From assembly GCA_015075445.1 (NCBI GenBank), contig JABTUJ010000019.1, forward strand, positions 62,001 to 126,000: a DNA stretch of 64,000 nucleotides. Reading direction: 5' to 3'. Made by a program: the position numbers and the translations under genes. The notes beneath the pieces are model-generated. The model saw nothing but the letters and a program-made list of their open reading frames with translations. It did no database searches and was not told the DNA's origin. Below, piece by piece: positions 8,621-16,807 of the stretch. Within the stretch, counting starts at the first letter, position 1, and every line of letters begins with the position of its first letter. The stretch comes from Verrucomicrobiales bacterium. Lineage in GTDB: Bacteria > Verrucomicrobiota > Verrucomicrobiia > Limisphaerales > J093.

Positions 8621-8700
8621 TGAACCGTAGCCGCCGACGTGAGGAGGCGGATGCTCTGGTGTCCGCCTCCTCACGTCGGCGGCTACGAGGGGACGGTTCA
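8621..8700. repeat. Palindromic element B with perfect 26-base arms
   Basis: Arms at 8626-8651 and 8662-8687 are perfect inverted copies around a 10-base loop. TGAACC (8621) and GGTTCA (8695) form an outer inverted pair. Related, damaged copies are at 35328-35430 and 50163-50185. It could fold into a strong hairpin between batD and batE and may act as an attenuator or mRNA stabiliser; that role is inferred. Confidence 0.85.
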
Positions 8701-8751
8701 TGGGGAGCCACCTGTTCTTTTGGACCTGCTCAGCGGCCTTGAACCGCGGAA

Positions 8752-8780
8752 GGTGCAGGCGGGACGCCCGCACCACAGGT
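8752..8780. repeat. Palindromic repeat A copy in the batD-batE spacer
   Basis: A GTGCAGGCG / CGCCCGCAC dyad followed by CACAGGT, in inverted orientation relative to the copies near 33 kb and 59 kb. Confidence 0.75.
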
Positions 8781-8990
8781 CCCTGCAGCGCGTCCCTTGG
8801 CCCCATCCCCGAGGTTCGTAATCGGCGGAGCATCCAAGACAGGGAGTCCCTCCACCAATGACGAGCATCGGGGATTGAGGAAGTGACGCGGTTCGCTCGG
8901 GTCTCCTCGGGGACCACGAACCGACCTGGATGGATGCCCCCTCTGCATTCTGCATTCTTCCTTCTGCCTTCCAGTTCATGGGCCGCGCGC

Positions 8991-10841
8991 TCATGCCACC
9001 TCGACTCCCTGGAGGTCACGCAGCACGCGTCCGACGGTGTCGGCGGTCTGGCGCAAGTTCTGAACCGTCCCGGCCGGCGCGTAGCGCGCCTGGTTACACG
9101 CCTGGAAAAGCCCGTGCAGATCCGCCAGCAACGCAGCCCGGACCCCCTTCGACTTCAAGCGCTCGTCGAGCACCGCTTCCGTGATGGCGCCCGCCGGCAG
9201 ATCCAGGCGCTCGGCGAGTTGCTCCTGCAGGAGCCGGAAGACCAGCGCGAAGAACCGTGTCGCATCGCCGGCCGAGGCGTGTCGGGACAGCTCCTCGAGG
9301 CCGGCGGTCACCAGGTGGCGGACCTGGCGGCGGCGGACCAGGCGGGGGTTCCGCGCCAGATGTTCGCGCCAACGCCGGAGCGCCAGCGCCACGAGCCAGG
9401 CGAGCACCGGCAGCACCTGCACCCCGAGGAACCAGGGCCGGGCCACCAACGGTGGCGCCAGGATAGCCAGGGTGCCCGGACGGGGTTTCAGGTGCACAAT
9501 CTCTTTCGGCACCGTCTCCGCACTCGTACCCCCTCCCAGCACACGCGTCTGCGCGGTCGGCCGGACGATCAAGCGGATGGGCGGGTTCGTGAGGGACACA
9601 AACCGCGTCCCGATCGGGTCGAAGTAACTGAAGACCAGGGCCGGCACCTGCCGGACCTCGACGCTGCCCGGCACGAGGTCCTGCTCGAAGATGCGCGTGC
9701 ACTCGATGCCGAGGGTGTCGGTGGTCTCGACGCGGCTGACGGCCGGGTACACGCGGAAATCGAGCCAGTCATCGAAGGAAGGCAATGTCAGGGTTTCGAG
9801 GGCGCCCTTCCCGCGCACCTGGATCCGGAGGCGAATGGGCTCGCCGACCGCGACGTTGGTGGGCGCGGCCGTGACCTCGAGGGTGAACTGCCCCACCGCA
9901 CCGGTGAACGTGGGCGGCGCCTCCTGCGTGGGCACGGGCTGCGCCTGGATCGTCAGCGGTTCGGCAGCAACGTCCAACACCATCAGCTCCGAACGGCGAT
10001 TGAAGAACGGGTCGTTGAAAAACTCCTCGAAGGGATCGCCGGTGCGCCGCCGCACCACGGGCACCTCGACCTGGACCCGACCCGACGCCGGGCCGAGCTG
10101 CAGGTTGCCCGCCTTGCCGGGAATCACCGTCGTGCGCATCCCGGTGCGGGTGTAGAGCACGCCGTTCATCGGCACCCGTGCCGGTTCGATCCGCTCCGAC
10201 TTGCCGGCGGTACACCCCTCCGCTTCGAGCGGCGCCAGTTCGAACTGCCGCGGGTTGATGGCATACAGGTTCAGCTCGACGGGCAGAACCTCACCCACGA
10301 ACACGTTCGTGCGGGGCACCATCAACTGCAGCAACGCCCGCGCGGGCTGTGCCTCGGTGCGTTGCCCAGGCGGCGCGGCGGGGAGCACGGTGAGCTGCAC
10401 CGGTTGCGACGCCAGGGTCTGGCCGCCCACGTGGGCGATGATGGCCGGCACCGAGAAGGCGCCCGGCTGGTTGGCCAGCAGGGTGTAGCGGAACGTGGTC
10501 GTCACGCTCTGCCGGCCGTTCACAATCGTGATCCGCTCCTCCCGCCCTCCGCCGCCAAACGTCAGGTTCGGCACGAGCGGCAGGGCCGGCAGACTGTCCG
10601 GTTGCGCCCCTTCGAAGAGGAGCGCCAAGGTCGCCGGTTGGCCCTGGTAAACCGTCGCGGGCTCGAGCACGGCCCGGAAGCTCGCCGCCATTGCCGAAGC
10701 CCCGCCCCACAGGCAAATCACCAGCCAGCCTAACCCCAGCCAGCCCGCCCGGCCGAGGCGCGGCCACTGCGCGGCCTTCCGGTGGGAAGGGGACCCGGCC
10801 GCGTTGCGGTGGGAGATGGAGATGGACGGCTTACCAGTCAC
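8991..10841 (-). CDS. batD: BatD-like aerotolerance protein
   Basis: A roughly 616-residue secreted/membrane protein of the BatD (oxygen tolerance) family. It has an N-terminal signal segment (WLVICLWGGASAMAAS), a series of immunoglobulin-like beta domains beginning with FRAVLEPATVYQGQPATLALLFEG, a transmembrane helix around residue 450 (LAWLVALALRRWR) and a cytoplasmic helical tail. The apparent start is a GTG that overlaps the end of the upstream gene by 11 bases, indicating translational coupling. BatD proteins are thought to act with the VWA proteins BatA/BatB at the inner membrane. Confidence 0.88.
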   Translation of the reverse strand: MTGKPSISISHRNAAGSPSHRKAAQWPRLGRAGWLGLGWLVICLWGGASAMAASFRAVLEPATVYQGQPATLALLFEGAQPDSLPALPLVPNLTFGGGGREERITIVNGRQSVTTTFRYTLLANQPGAFSVPAIIAHVGGQTLASQPVQLTVLPAAPPGQRTEAQPARALLQLMVPRTNVFVGEVLPVELNLYAINPRQFELAPLEAEGCTAGKSERIEPARVPMNGVLYTRTGMRTTVIPGKAGNLQLGPASGRVQVEVPVVRRRTGDPFEEFFNDPFFNRRSELMVLDVAAEPLTIQAQPVPTQEAPPTFTGAVGQFTLEVTAAPTNVAVGEPIRLRIQVRGKGALETLTLPSFDDWLDFRVYPAVSRVETTDTLGIECTRIFEQDLVPGSVEVRQVPALVFSYFDPIGTRFVSLTNPPIRLIVRPTAQTRVLGGGTSAETVPKEIVHLKPRPGTLAILAPPLVARPWFLGVQVLPVLAWLVALALRRWREHLARNPRLVRRRQVRHLVTAGLEELSRHASAGDATRFFALVFRLLQEQLAERLDLPAGAITEAVLDERLKSKGVRAALLADLHGLFQACNQARYAPAGTVQNLRQTADTVGRVLRDLQGVEVA

Positions 10842-11493
10842 GGATCGGACGGGAAGTGCGGCGTGCGTCGGGCGGCGGTTGCAGTTGCCAGGCCCGCTCG
10901 TCCAGACGCGCGGCTTCGAGAAGCTGTCGGGCCTGTTCGGGCGTCATCTGGCCCAAAGGGACGGGGGATGGGGCGGACGCGAGGCCGTTGGTGTTGCCGC
11001 GCTGATCGGCCTGGCCCGGTTGCGGTGCCGGCTGCTCAGTCCCGGGCTTGGACGGGTCCTGCTCGCCCGCCTTGGACGTCTCCTGTTGTTCGGACGACGG
11101 GGCGTCCTGGGGTTGCGATTGTTGGGGTTCCTTGGCCTCGTCTTCCTTCGGCTGCGGCTCAGAGGGCTTTTCCTCCTGACCGGCCTGTTCCTGCTGCGGC
11201 TGGGAATCCTGCTGCTCCTGGCTATCCTGATTCTGCTGTTGTTGTTGTTTCTGCTCTTCCTCGCGGAGCAGTGCTCCCAGGCGCGTCAGGTTTGGGTCGT
11301 CGGGGTACCTCTCGAGGCCGGTGCGGACGGCGAGGGTGGCTTCGGGCAGGCGGCGGAAGACATAGTTCGTCACCCCGCGGTCGAAGTACTCGAGGGCGGT
11401 CTGCGCGTTCGCCGGGAGGCCGGCCAGCAGGCTAAGGGCTGGCAGGATCCACCAAGCCCAGGATGTCCTGGAGGCGTTTGAGGTAGTCGGCAT
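10831..11493 (-). CDS. BatC-like Gln-rich TPR protein
   Basis: A 220-residue protein with a signal peptide (WILPALSLLAGLPANA), a short TPR-like helical segment (YFDRGVTNYVFRRLPEATLA), a long low-complexity Gln/Glu/Pro-rich middle (about 75-165), and a C-terminal PEQARQLLEAARLDER helix. The layout matches BatC-type periplasmic proteins. Its start lies inside the end of the batB-TPR gene (62-base overlap) and its end overlaps batD. The exact start is uncertain because of this overlap, although the signal peptide supports it. Confidence 0.78.
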   Translation of the reverse strand: MPTTSNASRTSWAWWILPALSLLAGLPANAQTALEYFDRGVTNYVFRRLPEATLAVRTGLERYPDDPNLTRLGALLREEEQKQQQQQNQDSQEQQDSQPQQEQAGQEEKPSEPQPKEDEAKEPQQSQPQDAPSSEQQETSKAGEQDPSKPGTEQPAPQPGQADQRGNTNGLASAPSPVPLGQMTPEQARQLLEAARLDERAWQLQPPPDARRTSRPIRDW

Positions 11494-13225
11494 AGTACGC
11501 TTGATCCGATTTGGACAAGGCGGTCATGAGCGCGTAGGCGCGACGGTACTCCTTGCGAATCACGGCGGCATCGGCCTGGGCCTTTGCCTGGCGCCCGGCC
11601 TCGCTCGGCTCCCGTTTGGGCGGCGGCTCGGACGACGGGTCCGGGGACTGCTGCTGCTGCTGTTTCAGGGCTTCGAGGCGCTGCTGGACGAACTCGCGGT
11701 TGAACCGGGCATCACCATCCCCGGCGTCGAGCTTCAGAGCGCTGTCATAGTGCTGCAGGGCCTGTTCCCAGAGGGCCATGGTGGCCGGCGGCGCCGGGGC
11801 GTTCTCGCCCAGCCGGTAGAAGGCGTTGCCGAGGTTGTAGTACACGTTCTGCAGGAGGAGCGGATCCGTCGAGCGCGTGGCCGCCATGAGGTGGTTCGTG
11901 GCGGTGGTCAAATCCCCCGTCTGGTAAGCCGCCGTGCCCGCGTTGAACCGCAGCCGGGCATCGTCCGGATGCTTCTCAACCAGGCGCTCGTACGCGCGAC
12001 TCGCCTCGTCAAACCGACCCTTGGCATAAGCCTTGAGGGCGCTCGCGGACGACGCCGCCAGCGGGACCGACCCAGCCCCCAGAACCAGCAGAAGGAAGAA
12101 CACTCGGAGCGTGGCGGCCAACCCGGCCGTCGGACCGGCATTCAGCGTAGTCGTCTGGCTGGCGCGCTCCGGGAAGGCCCCCCCGCGTTGGGGGGGCGAA
12201 GCGGGGGGCCGCGGCACCCGCTTGCGATCTGGAAGGAAGAGTTCCAGCACCAGCAAGCCGATCGCCACCGCCAGGGGCCATTGGAAACGCTCGTGATACT
12301 GGCGCAGCAGGCGCGTGCTGACGTCGCTCTTCGGCAACCGCCCAAGCCGGGCTTCGTACAACGTCCGCATCGGGTCCGCCCCGGTCAGCGGCAGGAAATC
12401 GCCCCCGGTCTTCTCGGCCAGCTCGCGCAGCAGGGGGGCATTGAGCTTGGAGATGACGGGTTCACCGGCCGCGTCGAGCACATAGGTGGTGCGCCCCTGT
12501 TCATCGACGAGGCGGATGCGGTCGCCGGTGGCGGTGCCCACGCCGACCGGGAAGATCTTCAGACCGGCCTCGGCCGCGCGGTTGGCCGCCACCAGGACGT
12601 CCTGACTGAAGTCCTCCCCGAAGTCTTCGCCATCGGTGAACAGGACCATCGCCTTGTAGTTGTCACCGCTGCTCTGGGCAGCCGCGAGCGCGACGTCAAT
12701 GGCCTGCGCGATGGCCGTGCCGCCTTGCGGCAGCAGGCCCACCTCGAGCAGGTTGACACTCTGCTGGAAGGCATTGTCGTCCAGGGTCAGCGGACATTGC
12801 AGGAAGGCGGTGCCGGCGAAGGCGATGAGGGCCAGGCGGTCGGTGCGGGCCAGCTTCATCAGGTCCAGCGCGGCGAGTTTGGCGCGGGTGAGCCGGTTCG
12901 GGGAGACGTCCGCCACCAACATGCTGCGCGACGTGTCCACTGCCACGAACAGATCGAGGCCGCGTTGGTGCACCTCTTCCCAGGCAAAGCCCAGTTGCGG
13001 CCGGGCCAGAGCGACCAGGAGGAGCAGGCTGGCCAGTCCCAGCAGGGCGAGGCGGGCCCGTTGACGCCACTTCGAGACACCGACCGTGAGCTGCGCCAGG
13101 AGCCGCGACTGGACAAAGCGGGCGATGAGCTGCTGTCGCTTGCGCCACGCCCAGATCAGAAACCAGGCGAGCAGCGGCGCGGTGACCGCCAGCAACCAGA
13201 GCATTTCGGGCTTGGCAAAGGTCAT
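11432..13225 (-). CDS. batB: BatB/BatC-type fusion: VWA domain plus TPR domain
   Basis: About 597 residues. Two N-terminal membrane helices are followed by a von Willebrand A domain whose metal-site motif is VDTSRSM, with the T and D positions in GGTAIAQAID and FTDGEDFG. A further membrane helix leads into a periplasmic TPR region (AYAKGRFDEASRAYERLVEKH, then YYNLGNAFYRLGE) and an acidic, Gln-rich tail. BatB and a TPR BatC are usually separate proteins; here they are fused. The start MTFAKPEM overlaps the batA stop as ATGA. Confidence 0.87.
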   Translation of the reverse strand: MTFAKPEMLWLLAVTAPLLAWFLIWAWRKRQQLIARFVQSRLLAQLTVGVSKWRQRARLALLGLASLLLLVALARPQLGFAWEEVHQRGLDLFVAVDTSRSMLVADVSPNRLTRAKLAALDLMKLARTDRLALIAFAGTAFLQCPLTLDDNAFQQSVNLLEVGLLPQGGTAIAQAIDVALAAAQSSGDNYKAMVLFTDGEDFGEDFSQDVLVAANRAAEAGLKIFPVGVGTATGDRIRLVDEQGRTTYVLDAAGEPVISKLNAPLLRELAEKTGGDFLPLTGADPMRTLYEARLGRLPKSDVSTRLLRQYHERFQWPLAVAIGLLVLELFLPDRKRVPRPPASPPQRGGAFPERASQTTTLNAGPTAGLAATLRVFFLLLVLGAGSVPLAASSASALKAYAKGRFDEASRAYERLVEKHPDDARLRFNAGTAAYQTGDLTTATNHLMAATRSTDPLLLQNVYYNLGNAFYRLGENAPAPPATMALWEQALQHYDSALKLDAGDGDARFNREFVQQRLEALKQQQQQSPDPSSEPPPKREPSEAGRQAKAQADAAVIRKEYRRAYALMTALSKSDQAYYADYLKRLQDILGLVDPASP

Positions 13226-14217
13226 GGCAGTCGGCGCCACACGGTATTGCTCAGGATGATCTCGAGCATGAGGAGCACCCAGCCCGGGAGCACCACCCAC
13301 GGAAAGAGCTCGGCGTAGTACCGGTATTTCTTGAGGGTGGCCTCCGTCCGCTCGAGCTGGTCGATCCGCGCATAGATCTGGCGCAGCGTGTCGGTGCTGT
13401 CCGCCCGGAAGTACTCGCCCCCGGTCCGCCGGGCGATCTGCTGGAGGGTGTCTTCGTCAATATCGACGTCCACCTCGCGGTAACGCTTGTTGCCGAACGC
13501 GTCCTGGTAGGGCACCGGCGCCTTGCCGCGCGTGCCGACGCCGATCGTGTAGGTCTTGACGCCGAGCGCCTCGGCCGCCTCCGCCGCCGTGAGCGGCGGC
13601 ACCTTGCCGGCGTTGTTCTGACCGTCGGTCATGAGGATCACGATCTTGCTGCGCGCCGGTCCATCGCGCAACCGGTTCAACGCCGCCATCAAGCCGGCCC
13701 CGATGGCGGTACCGTCCTCGATGGTGCCGATCTTGAGGTGCTGCACGTGCTCGAGGACGAAGTCGTGGTCGAGCGTGGGCGGCGCCACCACGTAAGGGTG
13801 GCGCGCGAAGGCCACGAGTCCAATGCGGTCGTTCGAGCGTTTCCGGATGAATTCGCGCAGGACGTCCTTGGCCACCACCAGGCGGTTGACGCGGTTGCCG
13901 CCGACCAGGAAATCCTCCGAGATCATGCTGCCGGACAGGTCGAGGGCAACCACGATGTCGACCCCGCTGGCCCGCACCGGGCTTTCGCCCGCACCCTGTT
14001 GCGGCCGGGCCAACCCCACGATCAGCAGGGCCAGCGCCACCCACCGCAGCCGGGCCAGGATCGCGCGCGCCGGCGAACGCGTCACCCCGCTGATCCCCTT
14101 CACCAGCCCCACCGACGAGTAGAGGAACGCCGGCTGCCCGCCGCGCCGGCCCCGCAGCCAGGCGAGCAGCGGGAGCGCCAGCAACAACAACAGAAACCAG
14201 GGATGGGCAAACCGCAT
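13222..14217 (-). CDS. batA: BatA-like VWA-domain membrane protein
   Basis: A 331-residue inner-membrane protein. Two N-terminal hydrophobic helices (FLLLLLALPLLAWL and ALALLIVGLARP) precede a VWA domain with the metal-binding motif ALDLSGSM, then GTAIGAGL and LMTDGQNN. A final membrane helix lies near the C terminus. The start MRFAHPWF at 14217 is one base after the stop of the DUF4381 gene. The VWA domain is probably a scaffold for a complex activated by the MoxR ATPase encoded upstream. Confidence 0.9.
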   Translation of the reverse strand: MRFAHPWFLLLLLALPLLAWLRGRRGGQPAFLYSSVGLVKGISGVTRSPARAILARLRWVALALLIVGLARPQQGAGESPVRASGVDIVVALDLSGSMISEDFLVGGNRVNRLVVAKDVLREFIRKRSNDRIGLVAFARHPYVVAPPTLDHDFVLEHVQHLKIGTIEDGTAIGAGLMAALNRLRDGPARSKIVILMTDGQNNAGKVPPLTAAEAAEALGVKTYTIGVGTRGKAPVPYQDAFGNKRYREVDVDIDEDTLQQIARRTGGEYFRADSTDTLRQIYARIDQLERTEATLKKYRYYAELFPWVVLPGWVLLMLEIILSNTVWRRLP

Positions 14218-14218
14218 G

Positions 14219-14866
14219 TCAGGAGCTCGGGGTGGAAGCCGGCGCGGCCGCCGGCGCAACGGTGGTAGGCGGGGCGGCCGGCGGGGCGGGCGGGTCGGAG
14301 GGAAGCGCCGGGTTCAGCAAGGGCTCGGTCTCTTCCACCAACCGCGTGGCCGCGTCGTGCAGCTCGCGCAATTCCGGCTCGGCGGGTTCGTAACGCGCGA
14401 ACTTCACCAGGTCGCAGCGGGTGAGGAAATCGCCCAGCAACGTGCGCTGCCGCGCGTTCAGTTGTTCATGTTGCTGCAACTCGACGAGAAACTCCTCGGT
14501 CGTTCGCTCGGGCGCCCGCAACTGGAACCGTTCCTCGAGGAACCAGCGCACGGCCGCCGAGACGGCAACGCAGAACCGTTCCGGATCATGCAAAAGGTCC
14601 AGCGCGGCCCGCAGCTTCTCGAGCGCGCGGCGGTAGGGCGGGATCACGAGGGCCGGCGGCGGCCGCTGTTGCTCGCGGCGATAGCGTCGCCACGCATAGA
14701 AGGCCGCCGCGGCCAGCGCGCACAGCAACGCCACTCCCAGCAGCCAGGTCCAGAGGTTCGGGATCGCCACCGGCGGTCGCGCGTCGCGGATGTCCGCGGC
14801 CGCCACGCTGCCGGTATCCGTCGGACCCGGAGGCAGCGCAGGGAGGGTGGGTTGGGTCGCCGCCAT
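14219..14866 (-). CDS. DUF4381-like membrane protein of the BAT operon
   Basis: A 215-residue protein with a Pro-rich N terminus, one transmembrane helix (about 38-60, LWTWLLGVALLCALAAAAFY), a basic stretch, and a helical cytoplasmic domain containing RRALEKLRAAL and FLEERFQLRAPERTTEEFL. This matches the DUF4381 proteins that sit between DUF58 and batA in moxR-bat loci. No enzymatic motif is visible. The spacing to both neighbours is only a few bases. Confidence 0.8.
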   Translation of the reverse strand: MAATQPTLPALPPGPTDTGSVAAADIRDARPPVAIPNLWTWLLGVALLCALAAAAFYAWRRYRREQQRPPPALVIPPYRRALEKLRAALDLLHDPERFCVAVSAAVRWFLEERFQLRAPERTTEEFLVELQQHEQLNARQRTLLGDFLTRCDLVKFARYEPAEPELRELHDAATRLVEETEPLLNPALPSDPPAPPAAPPTTVAPAAAPASTPSS

Positions 14867-14874
14867 GGAGAGGC

Positions 14875-15831
14875 TCAGCCGTGTCGCCGCCGCTTCTCGC
14901 GCGTCTCGAAGAACCGGCCCAGTTCCGCCGCGTAAGGCCGGTCCGTGCGCAGTTGGATTGAGTCGATACCGGCCGACGAGAAGAGCCGGCGGAGGTCGCG
15001 CTGCCGTTCAGCCTGGCGGCGGGCGAAGGCCGAACGGCGGCGGTCATCGCCGGTGTTCACCTCGATCACCTCGCCGGTTTCCGCGTCCTTGAGCACGAGG
15101 AACCCCAGGCTGGGCAGCTCCAGCTCGAACCGGTCGGTGATCTGCACCGCGACGACGTCATGGCGGCGGTTGGCCTGGCGCAGCGCGGTGAGGGAGGCCT
15201 GCCCGAGGGTTTCCGACAGGATCACGCTCCGCCGCAGGTGGGCGGCCATGCCCCGGCGCGTCGGGGCGCTTTGCCCGAGGAAATCGGACAGCACCACGAC
15301 GATGGCGCGGTGCGGCAGCACGCGGCCGAGGAAATCCAGGGCGACGTTCAGGTCCGTCCCGGCGCGGCGCGGTTCGTAGCAGAGGATGTCGCGGATGACC
15401 CGCAGAACGTGGCTGCGGCCTTTGCGCGGTGGGATGAACTTCTCGACCGTGTCAGTGAACAGCAGGAGGCCCACCTTGTCGCTGTTCCGGATGGCAGAGA
15501 AGGCGAGCACCGAGGCGATTTCCGCAGCGAGCTCGCGCTTTGACTGGTCGCCGGAGCCGAAGAGTCCTGAGCCGCTGAGGTCGACCACGAGCATGACGGT
15601 GAGCTCGCGTTCCTCGACGAACTTCTTGATGAACGGGTGATCCATCCGCGCGGTGACATTCCAGTCGATGGCCCGCACGTCATCGCCGGGCTGGTACTCC
15701 CGGACCTCGTCGAAGTTCATCCCCTGTCCCTTGAAGACGCTGTGGTACTGGCCGGCGAGGGTCTCGCTCACCAGCCGCGTCGTGCGCAGCTCGATCAGCC
15801 GGATCTTCTTGAGGATCTCGCGGGGGATCAT
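14875..15831 (-). CDS. DUF58 (VWA-like) protein of the MoxR/BAT operon
   Basis: A 318-residue cytoplasmic protein. It has the DUF58 hallmark YQPGDDVRAIDWNVTAR (about 54-70), followed by a VWA-type metal site VVDLSGSG and a conserved VVLSDFLG segment. DUF58 proteins typically work with MoxR ATPases. The start MIPREILKK at 15831 is chosen because the upstream extension is unrelated and the ATG overlaps the stop of the preceding ORF as ATGA. The C-terminal RREKRR-like tail is basic. Confidence 0.9.
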   Translation of the reverse strand: MIPREILKKIRLIELRTTRLVSETLAGQYHSVFKGQGMNFDEVREYQPGDDVRAIDWNVTARMDHPFIKKFVEERELTVMLVVDLSGSGLFGSGDQSKRELAAEIASVLAFSAIRNSDKVGLLLFTDTVEKFIPPRKGRSHVLRVIRDILCYEPRRAGTDLNVALDFLGRVLPHRAIVVVLSDFLGQSAPTRRGMAAHLRRSVILSETLGQASLTALRQANRRHDVVAVQITDRFELELPSLGFLVLKDAETGEVIEVNTGDDRRRSAFARRQAERQRDLRRLFSSAGIDSIQLRTDRPYAAELGRFFETREKRRRHG

Positions 15832-16526
15832 GGCTTTAGCCGCCGCGGAGTCTGAGGATCCGACGAACGCGGCGCAAGCGGTGTGCTCGCGGCGTCCTGA
15901 GCCAGAAGCTCCAACAGCCTGCGCCACGTACCGGGCCGTGGGGACAGGCACTCTGGTCGTGCCAGCCCCGCACGCCAGCGCGGCAGGCGGATCTCCCGGA
16001 ACCGACGTACGGCGGGAATCGGACTGGATGCGATGTTGGTGAGAGGAAGGCACTGAGTCCAATCGACGCCGCACCGCCTGGCCGCCCTCCTGGCAGTGGG
16101 CCGCTCGGCGAACGCCATGAACCGTTCGAGCAGCTTCAGGAAGCCACGCAGCCGTGAGCGATCTGCTCCGGCCGCTCCGAGCAACTGCCCAAGGAACAGC
16201 CGCACAACGGTCACCAATACCAGCAGTTGCTCGGCATCGTGCCGGTCAGTCTGGTCGAGGTTGGCGACATTCCAGGCCTTGGAAATGATCAGGGCCACCG
16301 GGTTTAGCACGCGGACCTCATGGCCACCCACGCGGTCCACTAACGAGAGCATCTCCACCTCGGCGATCGTCAACCCGGGCACCGGAGCCAACCGGGAATA
16401 GCGGGCCACCCAGAACCCCACGGCCTGGCCACCGATGAGCACACAGGGATGGCGGAGCTGTTCGAGCCTCTCGAACACCACCTTCAGCTCGTTGAAGCCG
16501 TAGGGCTGGCTAGCGGCGGCGGGCAC
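15828..16526 (-). CDS. Nucleotidyltransferase-like (AbiEii/MNT-type) protein, probably defective
   Basis: A 232-residue ORF whose N terminus reads CVLIGGQAVGFWVARY, the start of a nucleotidyltransferase fold as found in AbiEii-type toxins, and whose middle reads VGGHEVRVLNPVALIISK followed by a long helical domain. The stretch that should carry the catalytic Asp residues between these two parts is very short and no DxD motif is visible, so an internal deletion is likely. The last 60 residues look unlike the family. It lies between moxR and DUF58 and overlaps DUF58 by 4 bases. Confidence 0.6.
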   Translation of the reverse strand: MPAAASQPYGFNELKVVFERLEQLRHPCVLIGGQAVGFWVARYSRLAPVPGLTIAEVEMLSLVDRVGGHEVRVLNPVALIISKAWNVANLDQTDRHDAEQLLVLVTVVRLFLGQLLGAAGADRSRLRGFLKLLERFMAFAERPTARRAARRCGVDWTQCLPLTNIASSPIPAVRRFREIRLPRWRAGLARPECLSPRPGTWRRLLELLAQDAASTPLAPRSSDPQTPRRLKP

Positions 16527-16761
16527 GGCAGGTCGAAGCGAAGCGGACGCGGTCCAACTGCTCCAGGAAGCCCTTCAAGTCCAGCGGTCCGTAGTCGTCC
16601 TCACGCTTGAACAGACTCGCCTCGTCATTCGCCTGGGCCGCCGTGAGTTCGCCACGTTCCACCCGCAGGACCAACTCTGCTCTCTGGCGTGCTTCGACCC
16701 GCCTGCCCCCGTTCCACCGGGCGCGGCTGACCGCAACCCTGTCCGCACGTTCCTCTCTCAT
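16510..16761 (-). CDS. Small partner ORF of the nucleotidyltransferase-like gene
   Basis: An 83-residue charged, helical protein (start MREERADR at 16761) containing ELTAAQANDEASLFKREDD and a C-terminal LDLKGFLEQLDRVRF. Its end overlaps the nucleotidyltransferase-like ORF by 17 bases, so the two form a coupled pair resembling a toxin-antitoxin or substrate-binding/transferase unit. I do not recognise a named family. Confidence 0.55.
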   Translation of the reverse strand: MREERADRVAVSRARWNGGRRVEARQRAELVLRVERGELTAAQANDEASLFKREDDYGPLDLKGFLEQLDRVRFASTCRARRR

Positions 16762-16807
16762 GGGATGGTTCTGACACAAACACTCGTCCAAATCATAAGC
16801 CTCTATC

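Larger units (their letters stand above)
8582..8990. other. Repeat-filled spacer between batD and the batE-like gene
   Basis: About 410 bases interrupt an otherwise compact operon. They hold palindrome B (8621-8700) and one copy of palindrome A (8752-8780). The rest (8781-8990) shows no gene I can support, and no long intact ORF there resembles a protein family. Confidence 0.7.
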
